A stretch of 56,314 nt of DNA from Elusimicrobiota bacterium (GTDB lineage: Bacteria; Elusimicrobiota; Elusimicrobia; FEN-1173). Position numbers and translations under genes: made by a program. The notes beneath the pieces were generated by a model. It had not been told where the DNA came from. It ran no database searches and worked only from the letters and a program-made list of their open reading frames with translations. Below are positions 11,601 through 23,302 of the stretch, piece after piece. Position 1 is the stretch's first letter. Each line of letters opens with the position of its first letter. Location of the stretch: contig JADJZR010000016.1 in assembly GCA_016715645.1 (NCBI GenBank), forward strand, positions 1 through 56,314. Direction: 5' to 3'.

Positions 11601-12484
11601 TTCAACAACGTGTTGCGAATCGCCACGTCGTTGACCTGCGGGTCCAGCTTCAACACGTCCACCGATCGAACCTTGCGATCTTGCAGGCGCAAAAACATTT
11701 CCCGCGTGATCTCTTTGTTGGCTTCCATCACCACTTCGCCGGTCGTCGTGTCCACGCAGTCCCGGGCCACAATTTTTCCCACCACCTCTTCCGGCGCGAG
11801 ACTGCCCAACGTCAACGTTTCCACATCATAAAACAACGACAGAATTTCCGCGTCCGATTCGATTCCCATGGCGCGAATCAATGTGGTGGCCGGGATTTTT
11901 CGTTTCTTGTCAATGCGGACAAAAATGGCGTTGTTGAGATCAAATTCGAATTCCACCCACGCGCCCCGGTAGGGAATCAGACGGGCAAAATAGAGCTTTT
12001 TGCCATACGACGAAATCTTTTTCTCTTCGTCTTCCTCAAAAATGACGCCGGGCGATCGATGCAACTGGCTGACCACCACCCGCTCCACACCGTTGATCAC
12101 AAACGTCGCCGGGCCCGTCATGAGAGGCAAATCGCAAAAATACACTTCTTGCTCCGTCAACACTTTTGGTTTTCCGCCCGGTTGCTTTTGCACCAACCGC
12201 AACCACGCCCGCAACTGCGCCGAATGGTTCCCGTCTTTGCTCAACGCCTCGTTCACCGAATATCGCGGTTGCCCCAATGTGTAATGCATGAACTCCAACG
12301 AGAGAATCTCGTCGGTGCTCGTGATCGGAAATACGTCCATGAAGGCCGCTTGCAACCCCTGGATCTTGCGATCGGAGGGCGCCACGTCTTTTTGAAGAAA
12401 TTCTTCGTAAGAACGCGTCTGCATCTCCAAGAGCGGCGGCAATTCGATGGTCGGACGAATACGAGCAAAGGACGTCTTTTTCAT
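8684..12484 (-). CDS. rpoB: RNA polymerase subunit beta
   Basis: This is the beta subunit of RNA polymerase, 1266 residues. The rifampicin-binding segment reads SSQLSQFMDQTNPLAEMTHK, then RRLSALGPGGLNRKRAG, with the residues expected of a sensitive enzyme. Other conserved blocks are GRLCPIETPEGPNIGLI, KVGDKLAGRHGNKG-type sequence (here TQVGDKLAGRHGNKG) and the C-terminal GGKAQFGGQRFGEMEVWA. A charged lineage insert rich in K and E lies around residues 900-960. The start MKKTSFARIRPTIELPPL is family-like, although the nearest purine-rich site is rather far upstream. It follows rplL by ~108 nt. Confidence 0.98.
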   Translation of the reverse strand: MKKTSFARIRPTIELPPLLEMQTRSYEEFLQKDVAPSDRKIQGLQAAFMDVFPITSTDEILSLEFMHYTLGQPRYSVNEALSKDGNHSAQLRAWLRLVQKQPGGKPKVLTEQEVYFCDLPLMTGPATFVINGVERVVVSQLHRSPGVIFEEDEEKKISSYGKKLYFARLIPYRGAWVEFEFDLNNAIFVRIDKKRKIPATTLIRAMGIESDAEILSLFYDVETLTLGSLAPEEVVGKIVARDCVDTTTGEVVMEANKEITREMFLRLQDRKVRSVDVLKLDPQVNDVAIRNTLLKDNIKTRKEAIQAIYRVVRAQEFIVPEQAESYLENMLFKSIRKYDLTKVGRFKINRKLLPFLEALAERKDFKFEVPNDRRRTLAREDIIATLQYMILLNNEASTHTFGSTTAKVEIDDIDHLGNRRIRSVGELMENQVRAALAQMARLVRERMNVQENNQLTPRTLVNAAAVVAAVRRFFGSSQLSQFMDQTNPLAEMTHKRRLSALGPGGLNRKRAGFEVRDVHHTHYGRLCPIETPEGPNIGLITSLACYARINQYGLIETPYRKVEKGRVTNDVEYLTADKEDNYVIAQANAPVDKNGKFTTDLIACRHKGDFPQKGPDDVDYMDISPVQVVSTSAALIPFLEHDDANRALMGSNMQRQAVPLLFPTRPLVGTGIEERVARDSGAVEISKRGGVVLSADSDHVAVYSEEGKGGVDLYPLRKYARSNQDTCLNQVPCVKQYDRVKKGDVLADGPATQNGELALGRNLLVAFMPWEGYNFEDAILLSERLVRDDVFTSIHISEFQVEARDTKMGAEEITKDIPNVGAESLANLDETGIIRVGADVAPGDILVGKVAPKGDQQTTPEERLLKVIFGKKAEDVMDASLRVPPGVTGKILATKVFVRKEKMAKKDENKRLKEMDQELESRIETIRADRKAQLADVQARHEEGSLTKAQAQEQKAMFESLAERRIEEAKSRSARDKENFKMGDEMPVTVNRVVKVYIASKRKTQVGDKLAGRHGNKGVVAKILPPEDMPYMPDGTPIDVVLSPLGVPSRMNVGQLLEATLGWAAQILGVEAVTPVFDGATEEQIQEMMREAKNKLLEKGWKEEWLPSDDGRIALRDGRTGELFANKVTVGYMYIIKLAHLVEDKIHARSTGPYSLITRQPLGGKAQFGGQRFGEMEVWAIEGYGASHTLQEFLTVKSDDVQGRTKMYEAIIRGDVVTEPGVPESFRVLVRELQSLGLNVDLLKAGQPISMDEAKTPVAEAAVAKE

Positions 12485-12592
12485 AGGCGGTTGACTCGGT
12501 TCTCCCTCAAATTTTGACGATTGCGATTATTGGAACACCTTTCTCTTAACATCAACAGGTGCGCCCTTTCGGACACCCCCAGAAAGGCCGGC

Positions 12593-12979
12593 TTATTTAA
12601 TTTCGACAGTGGCGCCCACATCCGCCAACTTTTTCTTCATCTCTTCCGCGGCGTCTTTCGACAAACCGTCTTTCACGTTTTTCGGAGCGGCCTCAACCAA
12701 ATCCTTGGCTTCCTTCAGGCCCAAACCCGTCAGCTCGCGAACCACTTTGATCACGTTGATCTTCTGCGCTCCCGCGCTTTGCAAGACCACCGCGAAACTT
12801 GTCTTTTCTTCAACGGCCGGAGCGGCTCCCGCCGCGGCTGGAACGGCGGCTCCCGCCACCATCGCCGGAGCGGCGGTAATCCCGTATTTCTCTTCCAAAC
12901 CTTTCACGAGTTTATGAACGTCGAGAATGGTCCATCCGTCAATCGACTCCATCACATCGTCTGCTGTGCATTTCGCCAT
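12593..12979 (-). CDS. rplL: 50S ribosomal protein L7/L12
   Basis: This is the ribosomal stalk protein that recruits translation GTPases, 128 residues. It has the N-terminal dimerisation domain (MAKCTADDVMESIDGWTILD), an Ala/Gly/Pro hinge (~residues 38-56) and a C-terminal domain with KINVIKVVRELTGLGLKEAK. An upstream in-frame extension exists. I chose the ATG at 12979 because GGAGGA lies 4 nt before it and the protein then matches the usual length. The intergenic stretch towards rplJ contains two tandem small hairpins and a run of 11 G/C bases. Confidence 0.96.
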   Translation of the reverse strand: MAKCTADDVMESIDGWTILDVHKLVKGLEEKYGITAAPAMVAGAAVPAAAGAAPAVEEKTSFAVVLQSAGAQKINVIKVVRELTGLGLKEAKDLVEAAPKNVKDGLSKDAAEEMKKKLADVGATVEIK

Positions 12980-12990
12980 ATTTCCTCCGA

Positions 12991-13041
12991 TTGGGGACGT
13001 TCGCCCCTTAGGGACGTTCGTCCCTCGGGGGGGGGGGGTGG
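12991..13041. repeat. Tandem GGGAC/GTCCC hairpins and G-run between rplJ and rplL
   Basis: On the minus strand AGGGACGAACGTCCCT and GGGGCGAACGTCCCC stand two bases apart just upstream of the rplL ribosome binding site, preceded by an 11-base C run. Core and loop resemble the GGGGACATTCGTCCCC element after fusA and rpsG, but there is no T-tract. It may be a processing or pausing site, or simply a repeat. Confidence 0.5.
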
Positions 13042-13112
13042 ACCTGCCCCAGGATCGCTCGCTCTCGGACCGTTGCCCAGCTTCGCCCCGGAACAACCGC
13101 CCCTTTTGAAAC

Positions 13113-13646
13113 CTACGCGCCCTTCTCTTTCTTCTTGGCGATTTGGTCCAATAAGCTCGCCAAGTTTCTTAAATCCGCCTGCAACACCCCGGCAAATTTT
13201 GTTAAGGGGCTGTTGAGCTGTGCCGCAAACTGCGATAGCAAAACTTTTCGCGGCGGCAAAGAAGCCATCGCTTTTAAATCGGCGGGCTTTATTACTTTTC
13301 CGTCGATGTATCCCGCGCGAATCTTCATGTTCGCGTGGCCTTTTTCAAATTCAACCAGCACTTTTAACCCAGCCACCGCGTCGCCTTTTTGGATGATCAG
13401 CGCCGACTGTCCTTTAAAATATTCCCCGAACCCAACGTCGATCCCCTTGTTTTTTAAGGCGATTTTGGCCAATCGGTTTTTTACGATCTGGCAGCGTGCT
13501 TGCAAAGGCCTTAACTTTCCCCGGAGTTCGTTCAACTCTTGTGTTTTTACTCCCACATACCCCGCCACGATCAGCCCTTGAAGACCGTCAAAATCGTTGG
13601 TAAGAGTGTCCACCGCCGCTACTCGTTCTTTTCGGAGACTTGGCAT
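13113..13646 (-). CDS. rplJ: 50S ribosomal protein L10
   Basis: L10 anchors L7/L12 dimers to the ribosome and is the autoregulator of its own operon. The 177-residue protein begins MPSLRKERVAAVDTLTNDF and has the RNA-binding N-domain with VKNRLAKIAL and the helical L12-binding tail ending DQIAKKKEKGA. The ATG is preceded by a GAGGA site. Upstream lie an L10-type leader and a terminator-like hairpin, which suggests autogenous attenuation. The next gene upstream is 5S rRNA rather than rplA. Confidence 0.96.
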   Translation of the reverse strand: MPSLRKERVAAVDTLTNDFDGLQGLIVAGYVGVKTQELNELRGKLRPLQARCQIVKNRLAKIALKNKGIDVGFGEYFKGQSALIIQKGDAVAGLKVLVEFEKGHANMKIRAGYIDGKVIKPADLKAMASLPPRKVLLSQFAAQLNSPLTKFAGVLQADLRNLASLLDQIAKKKEKGA

Positions 13647-13662
13647 TTTGTCCTCTAAAATT

Positions 13663-13697
13663 AAAAAAACACTCCCCCCGGACGGTGAAGAGTGTTT
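13663..13697 (-). terminator. Attenuator-like intrinsic terminator upstream of rplJ
   Basis: On the minus strand AAACACTC pairs with GAGTGTTT around a 15 nt loop and is followed by a T-run. It lies between the L10 leader and the rplJ ribosome binding site. It could end the rRNA transcript, act as the regulated terminator of the L10 leader, or both. Confidence 0.75.
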
Positions 13698-13699
13698 TC

Positions 13700-13830
13700 T
13701 TCATCGCGCCTCGGTAGGGCGACCCGTTGTTCGGGCCAATTGAGCCCGCCCCGCCCGACGTTCGTGCACGGGACTGACCCCTACTGTCTTTGCCGCGGAA
13801 TGTTCAGGAATTGGTTCCCTGCAACCTGCG
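13700..13830 (-). promoter_or_regulatory. Ribosomal protein L10 leader
   Basis: The minus strand carries the signature elements of the bacterial L10 leader: CGGCAAAGACAGTAGGG (13782-13796 region) and the complementary CCCTACCGAGGCG (13706-13720 region). These form the kinked stem that binds the L10(L12)n complex in the known family. The terminator hairpin follows directly. Exact ends are approximate. Confidence 0.75.
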
Positions 13831-13831
13831 G

Positions 13832-13860
13832 AGTCTATCAAATTGTAAAACTTATTGCAA
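13832..13860 (-). promoter_or_regulatory. Candidate sigma-70 promoter for rplJL-rpoBC
   Basis: TTGCAA (13860-13855) and TAGACT (13837-13832) are 17 nt apart on the minus strand, just downstream of the 5S gene and just upstream of the L10 leader. It would allow transcription of the ribosomal-protein and polymerase genes independent of the rRNA promoters. Confidence 0.55.
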
Positions 13861-13875
13861 GTGCCAGAGGCACAG

Positions 13876-13995
13876 TTCCCGGCGCCGACCTACTCTCCCG
13901 GGACCTCGCGGTCCGAGTACCATCGGCGTGGATGGGCTTAACGGCCGTGTTCGGAATGGGAACGGGTGTGACCCCATCACGAATAGCACCGGGAA
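13876..13995 (-). rRNA. rrf: 5S ribosomal RNA
   Basis: The ends ttcccggtgc and gcgccgggaa pair to form the terminal helix. The internal block CCCATTCCGAACACGG is diagnostic of 5S rRNA. The gene is about 120 nt long and lies ~70 nt downstream of 23S. A short hairpin (GTGCC TCT GGCAC) follows, without a T-tract. Confidence 0.95.
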
Positions 13996-14065
13996 CTCTG
14001 CCCCCGTCTTGTTCTTAAACTCACCAATAGGAAAGTCAAGCGTTGTCTCGCTAGATACAAAGATG

Positions 14066-17493
<3,428 letters not shown>

Positions 17494-17584
17494 ATCTTTG
17501 TATCCTCAGTCGCATCGCGCAACTCAAGGCGCCGGAGTTTGACCCCCGACGTCTATTGAAGCTCGATACAACATTACGATTAGA

Positions 17585-17601
17585 CGCTTGACTTTCCTAT
17601 T
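17585..17601 (-). other. 23S processing stem (5' half; partner 14026-14042)
   Basis: AATAGGAAAGTCAAGCG upstream of 23S on the minus strand is perfectly complementary over 17 bases to the segment at 14026-14042 downstream of it. A further 14-base match (17491-17504 with 14054-14067) extends the helix to the mature ends. This is the expected RNase III precursor stem. Confidence 0.85.
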
Positions 17602-17683
17602 CGTGTGTCAAAGAACCGCCGATTCGTGGCTCAAACTTCACCAGGAACCGACTAAACTTAAAATTTTATAATAAAGATCAAAA

Positions 17684-17756
17684 TGGAGCTGATCGGGATC
17701 GAACCGACGGCCTCCTGCTTGCAAAGCAGGCGCTCTCCCAGCTGAGCTACAGCCCC
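17684..17756 (-). tRNA. tRNA-Ala (TGC)
   Basis: This is a 73-base cloverleaf with anticodon loop CTTTGCAAG, i.e. anticodon TGC. The acceptor stem GGGGCTG/CAGCTCC contains the G3-U70 wobble pair that defines alanine tRNA, and the discriminator is A. The terminal CCA is not encoded. It lies in the 16S-23S spacer. Confidence 0.97.
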
Positions 17757-17781
17757 CCGACACTCCACACTCCGCCCAAAC

Positions 17782-17855
17782 TGGGCGGAAGTGGACTCGA
17801 ACCACCGGCCTCACCCTTATCAGGGGTGTGCTCTAACCAGCTGAGCTATCCGCCC
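17782..17855 (-). tRNA. tRNA-Ile (GAT)
   Basis: This is a 74-base cloverleaf with acceptor GGGCGGA paired to TCCGCCC and anticodon stem-loop CCCCTGATAAGGG, giving anticodon GAT. It is the first tRNA of the 16S-23S spacer, 25 nt before tRNA-Ala. CCA is not encoded. Confidence 0.97.
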
Positions 17856-17997
17856 AAAACAATATGATTAATCCCACCGAGTCACACTTCCATTTTGACT
17901 TTCATTTCCAAACACCATTTCGCAAGCCAGTGAGCGCCCCAGGCGCAACCGACGATCGACCTCTTTCAGCGACACCGAAGTGCCCTGAAATACTCCT

Positions 17998-19536
<1,539 letters not shown>

Positions 19537-19708
19537 ATTGTGGCCGCGCCCTTGCGGGCACGACTCAAACTTTAGAGGTTTGGTTATCGGCTCTTGTGGA
19601 ATTGCTTGAGTTTCAACAACACAAGCTTTATTCACACCTGAACGTCGTATACCAATCGGCATCGAGAAGCACCCTCATCAGATCCCCTGGTTAGGGAACC
19701 CTCTGATT

Positions 19709-19747
19709 GGGGCGCTCACCCGCTTGCGCGAATGGTTGTTTGGAAAT
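19709..19747 (-). other. 16S processing stem (5' half; partner 17903-17940)
   Basis: The leader segment containing CATTTCCAAACAACCATTCG and GTGAGCGCCCC is complementary, with a few mismatches, to the segment just downstream of 16S at 17903-17940. This is the RNase III substrate around the 16S precursor. Confidence 0.75.
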
Positions 19748-19759
19748 GTCAAAGAGCTA
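19747..19759 (-). promoter_or_regulatory. boxA-like antitermination site
   Basis: The minus strand reads TAGCTCTTTGACA in the rRNA leader, close to the consensus TGCTCTTTAACA. It lies just downstream of the second promoter, as expected for NusB-S10 antitermination of rRNA. Confidence 0.65.
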
Positions 19760-19777
19760 AACTTCAAAATCGACCCG

Positions 19778-19806
19778 AGTATAGAAAAAAATCCCCAGGG
19801 ACGCAA
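19778..19806 (-). promoter_or_regulatory. rRNA promoter P2
   Basis: TTGCGT (19806-19801) and TATACT (19783-19778) have a 17 nt spacer on the minus strand, between P1 and boxA. Confidence 0.6.
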
Positions 19807-19917
19807 GAGCCCTTTTCAAAGGACCCTCTTTTCGTCCTCTGGCGTCAGCCCTCGGGGAGAGCCGGAAATCGTGTTGTCAAATTGGCCCGGCGTTTTATTG
19901 CGCCGTGAACTGGCCAG

Positions 19918-19968
19918 AATTTAACACATACCTCTGTTCATGTCAAGCACTTTTTTTTAAAAAAAGTT
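19918..19968 (-). promoter_or_regulatory. rRNA promoter P1 with A/T-rich upstream element
   Basis: TTGACA (19946-19941) and TAAATT (19923-19918) are 17 nt apart. An A-tract at ~19950-19968 lies directly upstream, where an UP element for the alpha-subunit would sit. This is the strongest housekeeping promoter I see in the window. It leaves a ~375 nt leader before 16S. Confidence 0.75.
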
Positions 19969-19990
19969 AAACTTATTTCGACCGACGGAG

Positions 19991-20539
19991 ATGCCCTTGA
20001 AAATCACACCGCTGCCTTTGCCCGGACTTGTGCTATTGGAACCGCGCGTCTTTCGCGACCCGCGCGGATTTTTTTTCGAAAGCTTCAACGCAACTGATTT
20101 TTCCCGGGCCGGCCTGCCCATCGATTTCGTCCAAGACAACGTAAGCCGCTCGGCGCGCGGAACCGTTCGAGGACTCCATTTTCAGCGCGTTCCCCACGCC
20201 CAGGGCAAACTGGTCCGGGTGCTTGACGGAGAAGTTTTTGACGTGGCGGTGGACCTTCGGACCGACTCCCCCACCTTCGGCCATTGGCACACGGAAACCC
20301 TCTCCGCTGACAACGCCCGCGCCCTCTATATTCCACCGGGATTCGCCCACGGATTCTGCGTCACCAGTCCATCGGCGTTGTTCGCCTACAAAGTCACCGC
20401 CCCCTACGCTCCATCAGCGGAAGGCGGTCTGCGGTGGAACGACCCCACATTGGCCATTCCTTGGCCCATCGCGCCTGACGCCGCCTGCTTATCGGCGCGG
20501 GACAAAGAGTGGCCCGCGTTTTCAAAAGACGGATTATAA
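19991..20539 (+). CDS. rfbC: dTDP-4-dehydrorhamnose 3,5-epimerase
   Basis: RmlC/RfbC epimerises dTDP-4-keto-6-deoxyglucose at C3 and C5 during dTDP-L-rhamnose synthesis for surface polysaccharides. The 182-residue protein shows the family pattern GLVLLEPRVFRDPRGFFFES, RGLHFQ with the catalytic His, GKLVRVLDGEVFDVAVDLR, IPPGFAHGF and the conserved tyrosine in ALFAYKVTAPY. The ATG at 19991 directly abuts GGAG, which is too close. A TTG at 19997 would have 6 nt spacing and could be the real start. It is divergent from the rRNA promoter. No other rhamnose gene is present. It overlaps the convergent kinase gene by 6 bp. Confidence 0.9.
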   Translation: MPLKITPLPLPGLVLLEPRVFRDPRGFFFESFNATDFSRAGLPIDFVQDNVSRSARGTVRGLHFQRVPHAQGKLVRVLDGEVFDVAVDLRTDSPTFGHWHTETLSADNARALYIPPGFAHGFCVTSPSALFAYKVTAPYAPSAEGGLRWNDPTLAIPWPIAPDAACLSARDKEWPAFSKDGL

Positions 20540-21445
20540 CGTCGAGGGGCGCGACATGCGGTGAAGCACCGTTAAACGCCGCTTGATGTCGGGCGGACGC
20601 ACGGTCAGCAAGCGTTCCAACGAAAACTTTTCGACGGTAAAACTGGCCATCACCGTGCCATAAAACAGAGCTTGATGAAGAGTGTTTTCGTCCAAACGGT
20701 TTCCTTTTTTGTTCAGGTAACCGATAAACCCTCCGGCAAACGTGTCACCGGCCCCCGTCGGATCAAACACCTCTTCCAGTGGATACGCGGGAGCGGCAAA
20801 CACGTTTTTCTTGGAAAAGAGAAGTACCCCGTGTTCCCCCTTTTTAACCACCACAAACTTGGGCCCCCACGACTGAATCAACCGACCCGCCTGAATCAAA
20901 CTGGCTTTGCCCGATAATTGACGGGCCTCACCGTCGTTGAGAACCAGAATGTCAATTTCTCGGCACAGGGCCTTTAGACTCTCCTTTTTGGTGGAGATCC
21001 ACAAATTCATGGTGTCCGCGGCGATCAGTTTTGGTCGGCGAACCTGACGAAGAACGCGTATCTGAAGATCCGGGTCGATATTGGCCAGGAAAACACAATC
21101 GGCATTGCGGTACGCGTCGGGCAAATTGGGCGAAAATTTCTCAAACACATTCAACCGCGTATCGAGAGTTTTGGCCTCGTTTAAATCGTATTCATAAAAA
21201 CCCGACCATCGAAACGTTTCCCCGTCGGCCACTTGCAACCCGTCCAAATTAATTTTTCGCCGACGCAGAAGGTCCAAATGCGGGGTCGGGAAATCCCGCC
21301 CTACCACGCCAACCAGTTTAATATCGGAAAAAAAACTGGCCGAATAAGAAAAATAGACCGCCGACCCCCCCAGCGCGTTTGCCCTCTCTCCGAAAGGGGT
21401 TTTCACCGAATCCAATGCCACTGACCCAACGACGACAACGCTCAC
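20534..21445 (-). CDS. PfkB/ribokinase-family sugar kinase
   Basis: This is a 303-residue cytoplasmic kinase of the ribokinase superfamily. Motif 1 is visible as ALGGSAVYFSYSASFF (~residues 24-39). The C-terminal signature DPTGAGDTFAGGFIGYL (~228-244) contains the catalytic Asp and the anion hole. The substrate cannot be told from sequence; ribokinase-, adenosine- and fructokinase-like members all share these motifs. The start is GTG at 21445 with AAGGAG 7 nt upstream. It overlaps rfbC tail to tail, which may or may not mean a link to nucleotide-sugar metabolism. Confidence 0.85.
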   Translation of the reverse strand: MSVVVVGSVALDSVKTPFGERANALGGSAVYFSYSASFFSDIKLVGVVGRDFPTPHLDLLRRRKINLDGLQVADGETFRWSGFYEYDLNEAKTLDTRLNVFEKFSPNLPDAYRNADCVFLANIDPDLQIRVLRQVRRPKLIAADTMNLWISTKKESLKALCREIDILVLNDGEARQLSGKASLIQAGRLIQSWGPKFVVVKKGEHGVLLFSKKNVFAAPAYPLEEVFDPTGAGDTFAGGFIGYLNKKGNRLDENTLHQALFYGTVMASFTVEKFSLERLLTVRPPDIKRRLTVLHRMSRPSTL

Positions 21446-21496
21446 GAGATTCTCCTTTATTCATAATGACCAAGAACGTTCTTCCCACCAAGGGAC

Positions 21497-22519
21497 CTAT
21501 CCTCGTTTTTGCAACCGACGCAAATGGCGAACGGCCTTCAAGTGATCTTCATAGGAAACAGAAAACCGGTGTCCTCCGGCTCCGTCCGACACAAAATACA
21601 AAAAATTAACGGGCGCCGGTGCCACTGCCGCCGCCAACGAATCCCGTCCCGGGCTGGCGATGGGCCCCGGGGGAAGGCCGTAACATCGGTAGGTGTTGTA
21701 GGGGGAATCGACTTGAAGATCTTTTTTGTACAGCGGGTTTTTCCAGCCCCCCAGGGCGTACTGAACGGTGGGGTCACACTCCATGCGCATGCCGATTTTG
21801 AGGCGATTGTGATAAACCGCTGAAATGGTCGTGCGTTCGTCAGTCCGACCCGACTCCCGCTCGATCATGGAAGCCAACGTCACGATCTCCCGCGCGGTCC
21901 AACGACGGCCGTTGCTCAATCGATAAATTGATTCGGGTTCATGGACAGAACTAGAAAGAGGGGTTACGGCCCCTTGACTCATGGCGGATTCGAGGACGGC
22001 CGCCCAGACGGTTTGAAATCGGTCGCGCATGGCTTTTACCACATCTTTGGCGGGGACGCGGGGATCAAAATAATATGTGTCGGGGAAAAGAAAACCTTCC
22101 CAGGATCTGGCCTCAATGAGAAAATCATCCCCCGCGCAAACACCGGCGACTTCCATCCGTTGGGCCATCTGCCAAACAGCGAACCCTTCCGGTAGGGTCA
22201 CCTTGACGGTCGCCCCCCGTCCGGCCAATAAGGATCGAAGAATTTGGTCGGCCCGCTGGCCGGGCGCGACGCGGTAAAAGCCAGCCCGCAATTTTTGGTC
22301 CGCGCGCAAAACCCGCGCCAACACTTCCAACCACAGCGACGACCGCACGTAACCGTCCGCGCGAAGTTGGTGTGCAATCCGCCGGGCACTGGCGCCGGGC
22401 GCAATTTCAACCAGACCGCCGTTGTTTCCCGACGGGGGGAGATTGACCCACATCAGGCCCGTGCCAATTAGGAGAACGACAAAGGCTCCCGCCAAACCGA
22501 ACCAACGTCGTCTCGTCAC
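21497..22519 (-). CDS. mltG: Endolytic murein transglycosylase MltG
   Basis: MltG cleaves nascent glycan strands at the inner membrane and helps set glycan length. The GTG at 22519 gives 340 residues with a cytoplasmic start VTRRRWFG, one membrane helix (~residues 6-26) and the periplasmic YceG domain. The catalytic-Glu region reads ASMIERESGRTDERTTISAV, followed by YHNRL and MRMECDPTVQYAL. In the assembled sequence the frame is continuous with ruvX upstream. I think this is artificial: the alternative ruvX frame ends in a TGA that overlaps this GTG (GTGA), the usual layout of coupled genes. Confidence 0.9.
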   Translation of the reverse strand: MTRRRWFGLAGAFVVLLIGTGLMWVNLPPSGNNGGLVEIAPGASARRIAHQLRADGYVRSSLWLEVLARVLRADQKLRAGFYRVAPGQRADQILRSLLAGRGATVKVTLPEGFAVWQMAQRMEVAGVCAGDDFLIEARSWEGFLFPDTYYFDPRVPAKDVVKAMRDRFQTVWAAVLESAMSQGAVTPLSSSVHEPESIYRLSNGRRWTAREIVTLASMIERESGRTDERTTISAVYHNRLKIGMRMECDPTVQYALGGWKNPLYKKDLQVDSPYNTYRCYGLPPGPIASPGRDSLAAAVAPAPVNFLYFVSDGAGGHRFSVSYEDHLKAVRHLRRLQKRG

Positions 22520-22987
22520 GGTGTTGTCTCTCCGGCGGCCTGCGGATTGATTTCCCCTACACCCTGGGAAGAAGACGCCCCCCGCTCTGTCCAAAAAGGA
22601 TTGCAAAAGCAACGCGGCCGCCGCCCGGTCTACGCGACCTTTGGCTTTCGGAAAACCGCCGCTTTCCCGCAACCGGCCCTCGGCCTCCCAGCTCGATAAG
22701 CGCTCGTCCCAAAAAATCACCGGTAACCCCGCCGCTTCCAGTTTCGAGGCCAACGTCCGAACCGCCCCGGCACTTTCGCCCTCTGTTCCGTTCATGTGTT
22801 TGGGCAGTCCCAACACCACCCCAGAGACGCGGCGTTCTTTGGCCAGATTCGCCAATGTTTGAACCAGTCCCGCCAAGGATTTGGGTTCCAGCGTGGACAA
22901 CGGATGGGCCATGCGCCCCAACTCGTCGGAAACCGCAACGCCCACCCGGCGGCGGCCCCAATCCACTCCCAGATAGATTTTGGTCAT
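22516..22987 (-). CDS. ruvX: Putative pre-16S rRNA nuclease RuvX/YqgF (one-base frameshift)
   Basis: This is a YqgF-type RNase H-fold nuclease implicated in 16S rRNA 5' maturation. The first ~135 residues match the family: MTKIYLGVDWGRRRVGVAVSD with the first acidic residue, VVLGLPKHMNGTEG, WDERLSSWEAE and VDRAAAALLLQSFLD with the terminal Asp. After residue ~135 the sequence enters a C6/G6 run (22578-22583). As written, the frame runs on into MltG to give a 496-residue fusion. Removing one G gives a tail reading SSSQGVGEINPQAAGETTP and a stop that overlaps the mltG start. I therefore favour two overlapping genes. Confidence 0.8.
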
Positions 22988-23109
22988 CGGGTCAAATTAT
23001 CAAACCCTCCAGAAAACCGCAATTGCCGGAATGATCTGCCAAATTCAACCAGCAAGTGCACCAAGTGCCCAATAAAGGTCCCAAAGAATCCGCCCGACGA
23101 TTCGTCTCT

Positions 23110-23153
23110 TCCTTCTCCTCTCGGGAGAAGGTGGCCGAAGGCCGGATGAGGGA
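23110..23153. repeat. Dispersed palindromic repeat (CCCTCATCCGGCC... type)
   Basis: Read on the minus strand, this is CCCTCATCCGGCCTTCGGCC, then ACCTTCTCCC and GAGAGGAGAAGG, a widespread bacterial intergenic palindrome. A related copy in the opposite orientation lies at 35612-35653. The 315 bp between ruvX and ppsA contains this and the next repeat and nothing else that I recognise. Confidence 0.65.
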
Positions 23154-23178
23154 TATCATTCCGTCGCTCGACTTCTTT

Positions 23179-23215
23179 TCCCTCACCCTCCCCTCTCCCA
23201 AGCGGAGAGGGAAAT
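23179..23215. repeat. Dispersed palindromic repeat, third copy of the 1214 family
   Basis: CCCTCACCCTCCCCTCTCCC followed by AAGCGGAGAGGG matches the copies at 1214 and 3506 with few changes. Confidence 0.65.
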
Positions 23216-23302
23216 CCCTTTATAACCCAACAACACAATAAGGATCAATCATTGATATGAATTCATAACTTTTGGTGCACTTACACATTGAACTCGTGTC
23301 TC

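Noticed and set aside
12593..13096. 167-residue version of L7/L12 with an N-terminal extension
   Set aside because: The extension is encoded by the hairpin and G-run region. The ATG at 12979 has its own strong ribosome binding site and gives the normal protein.
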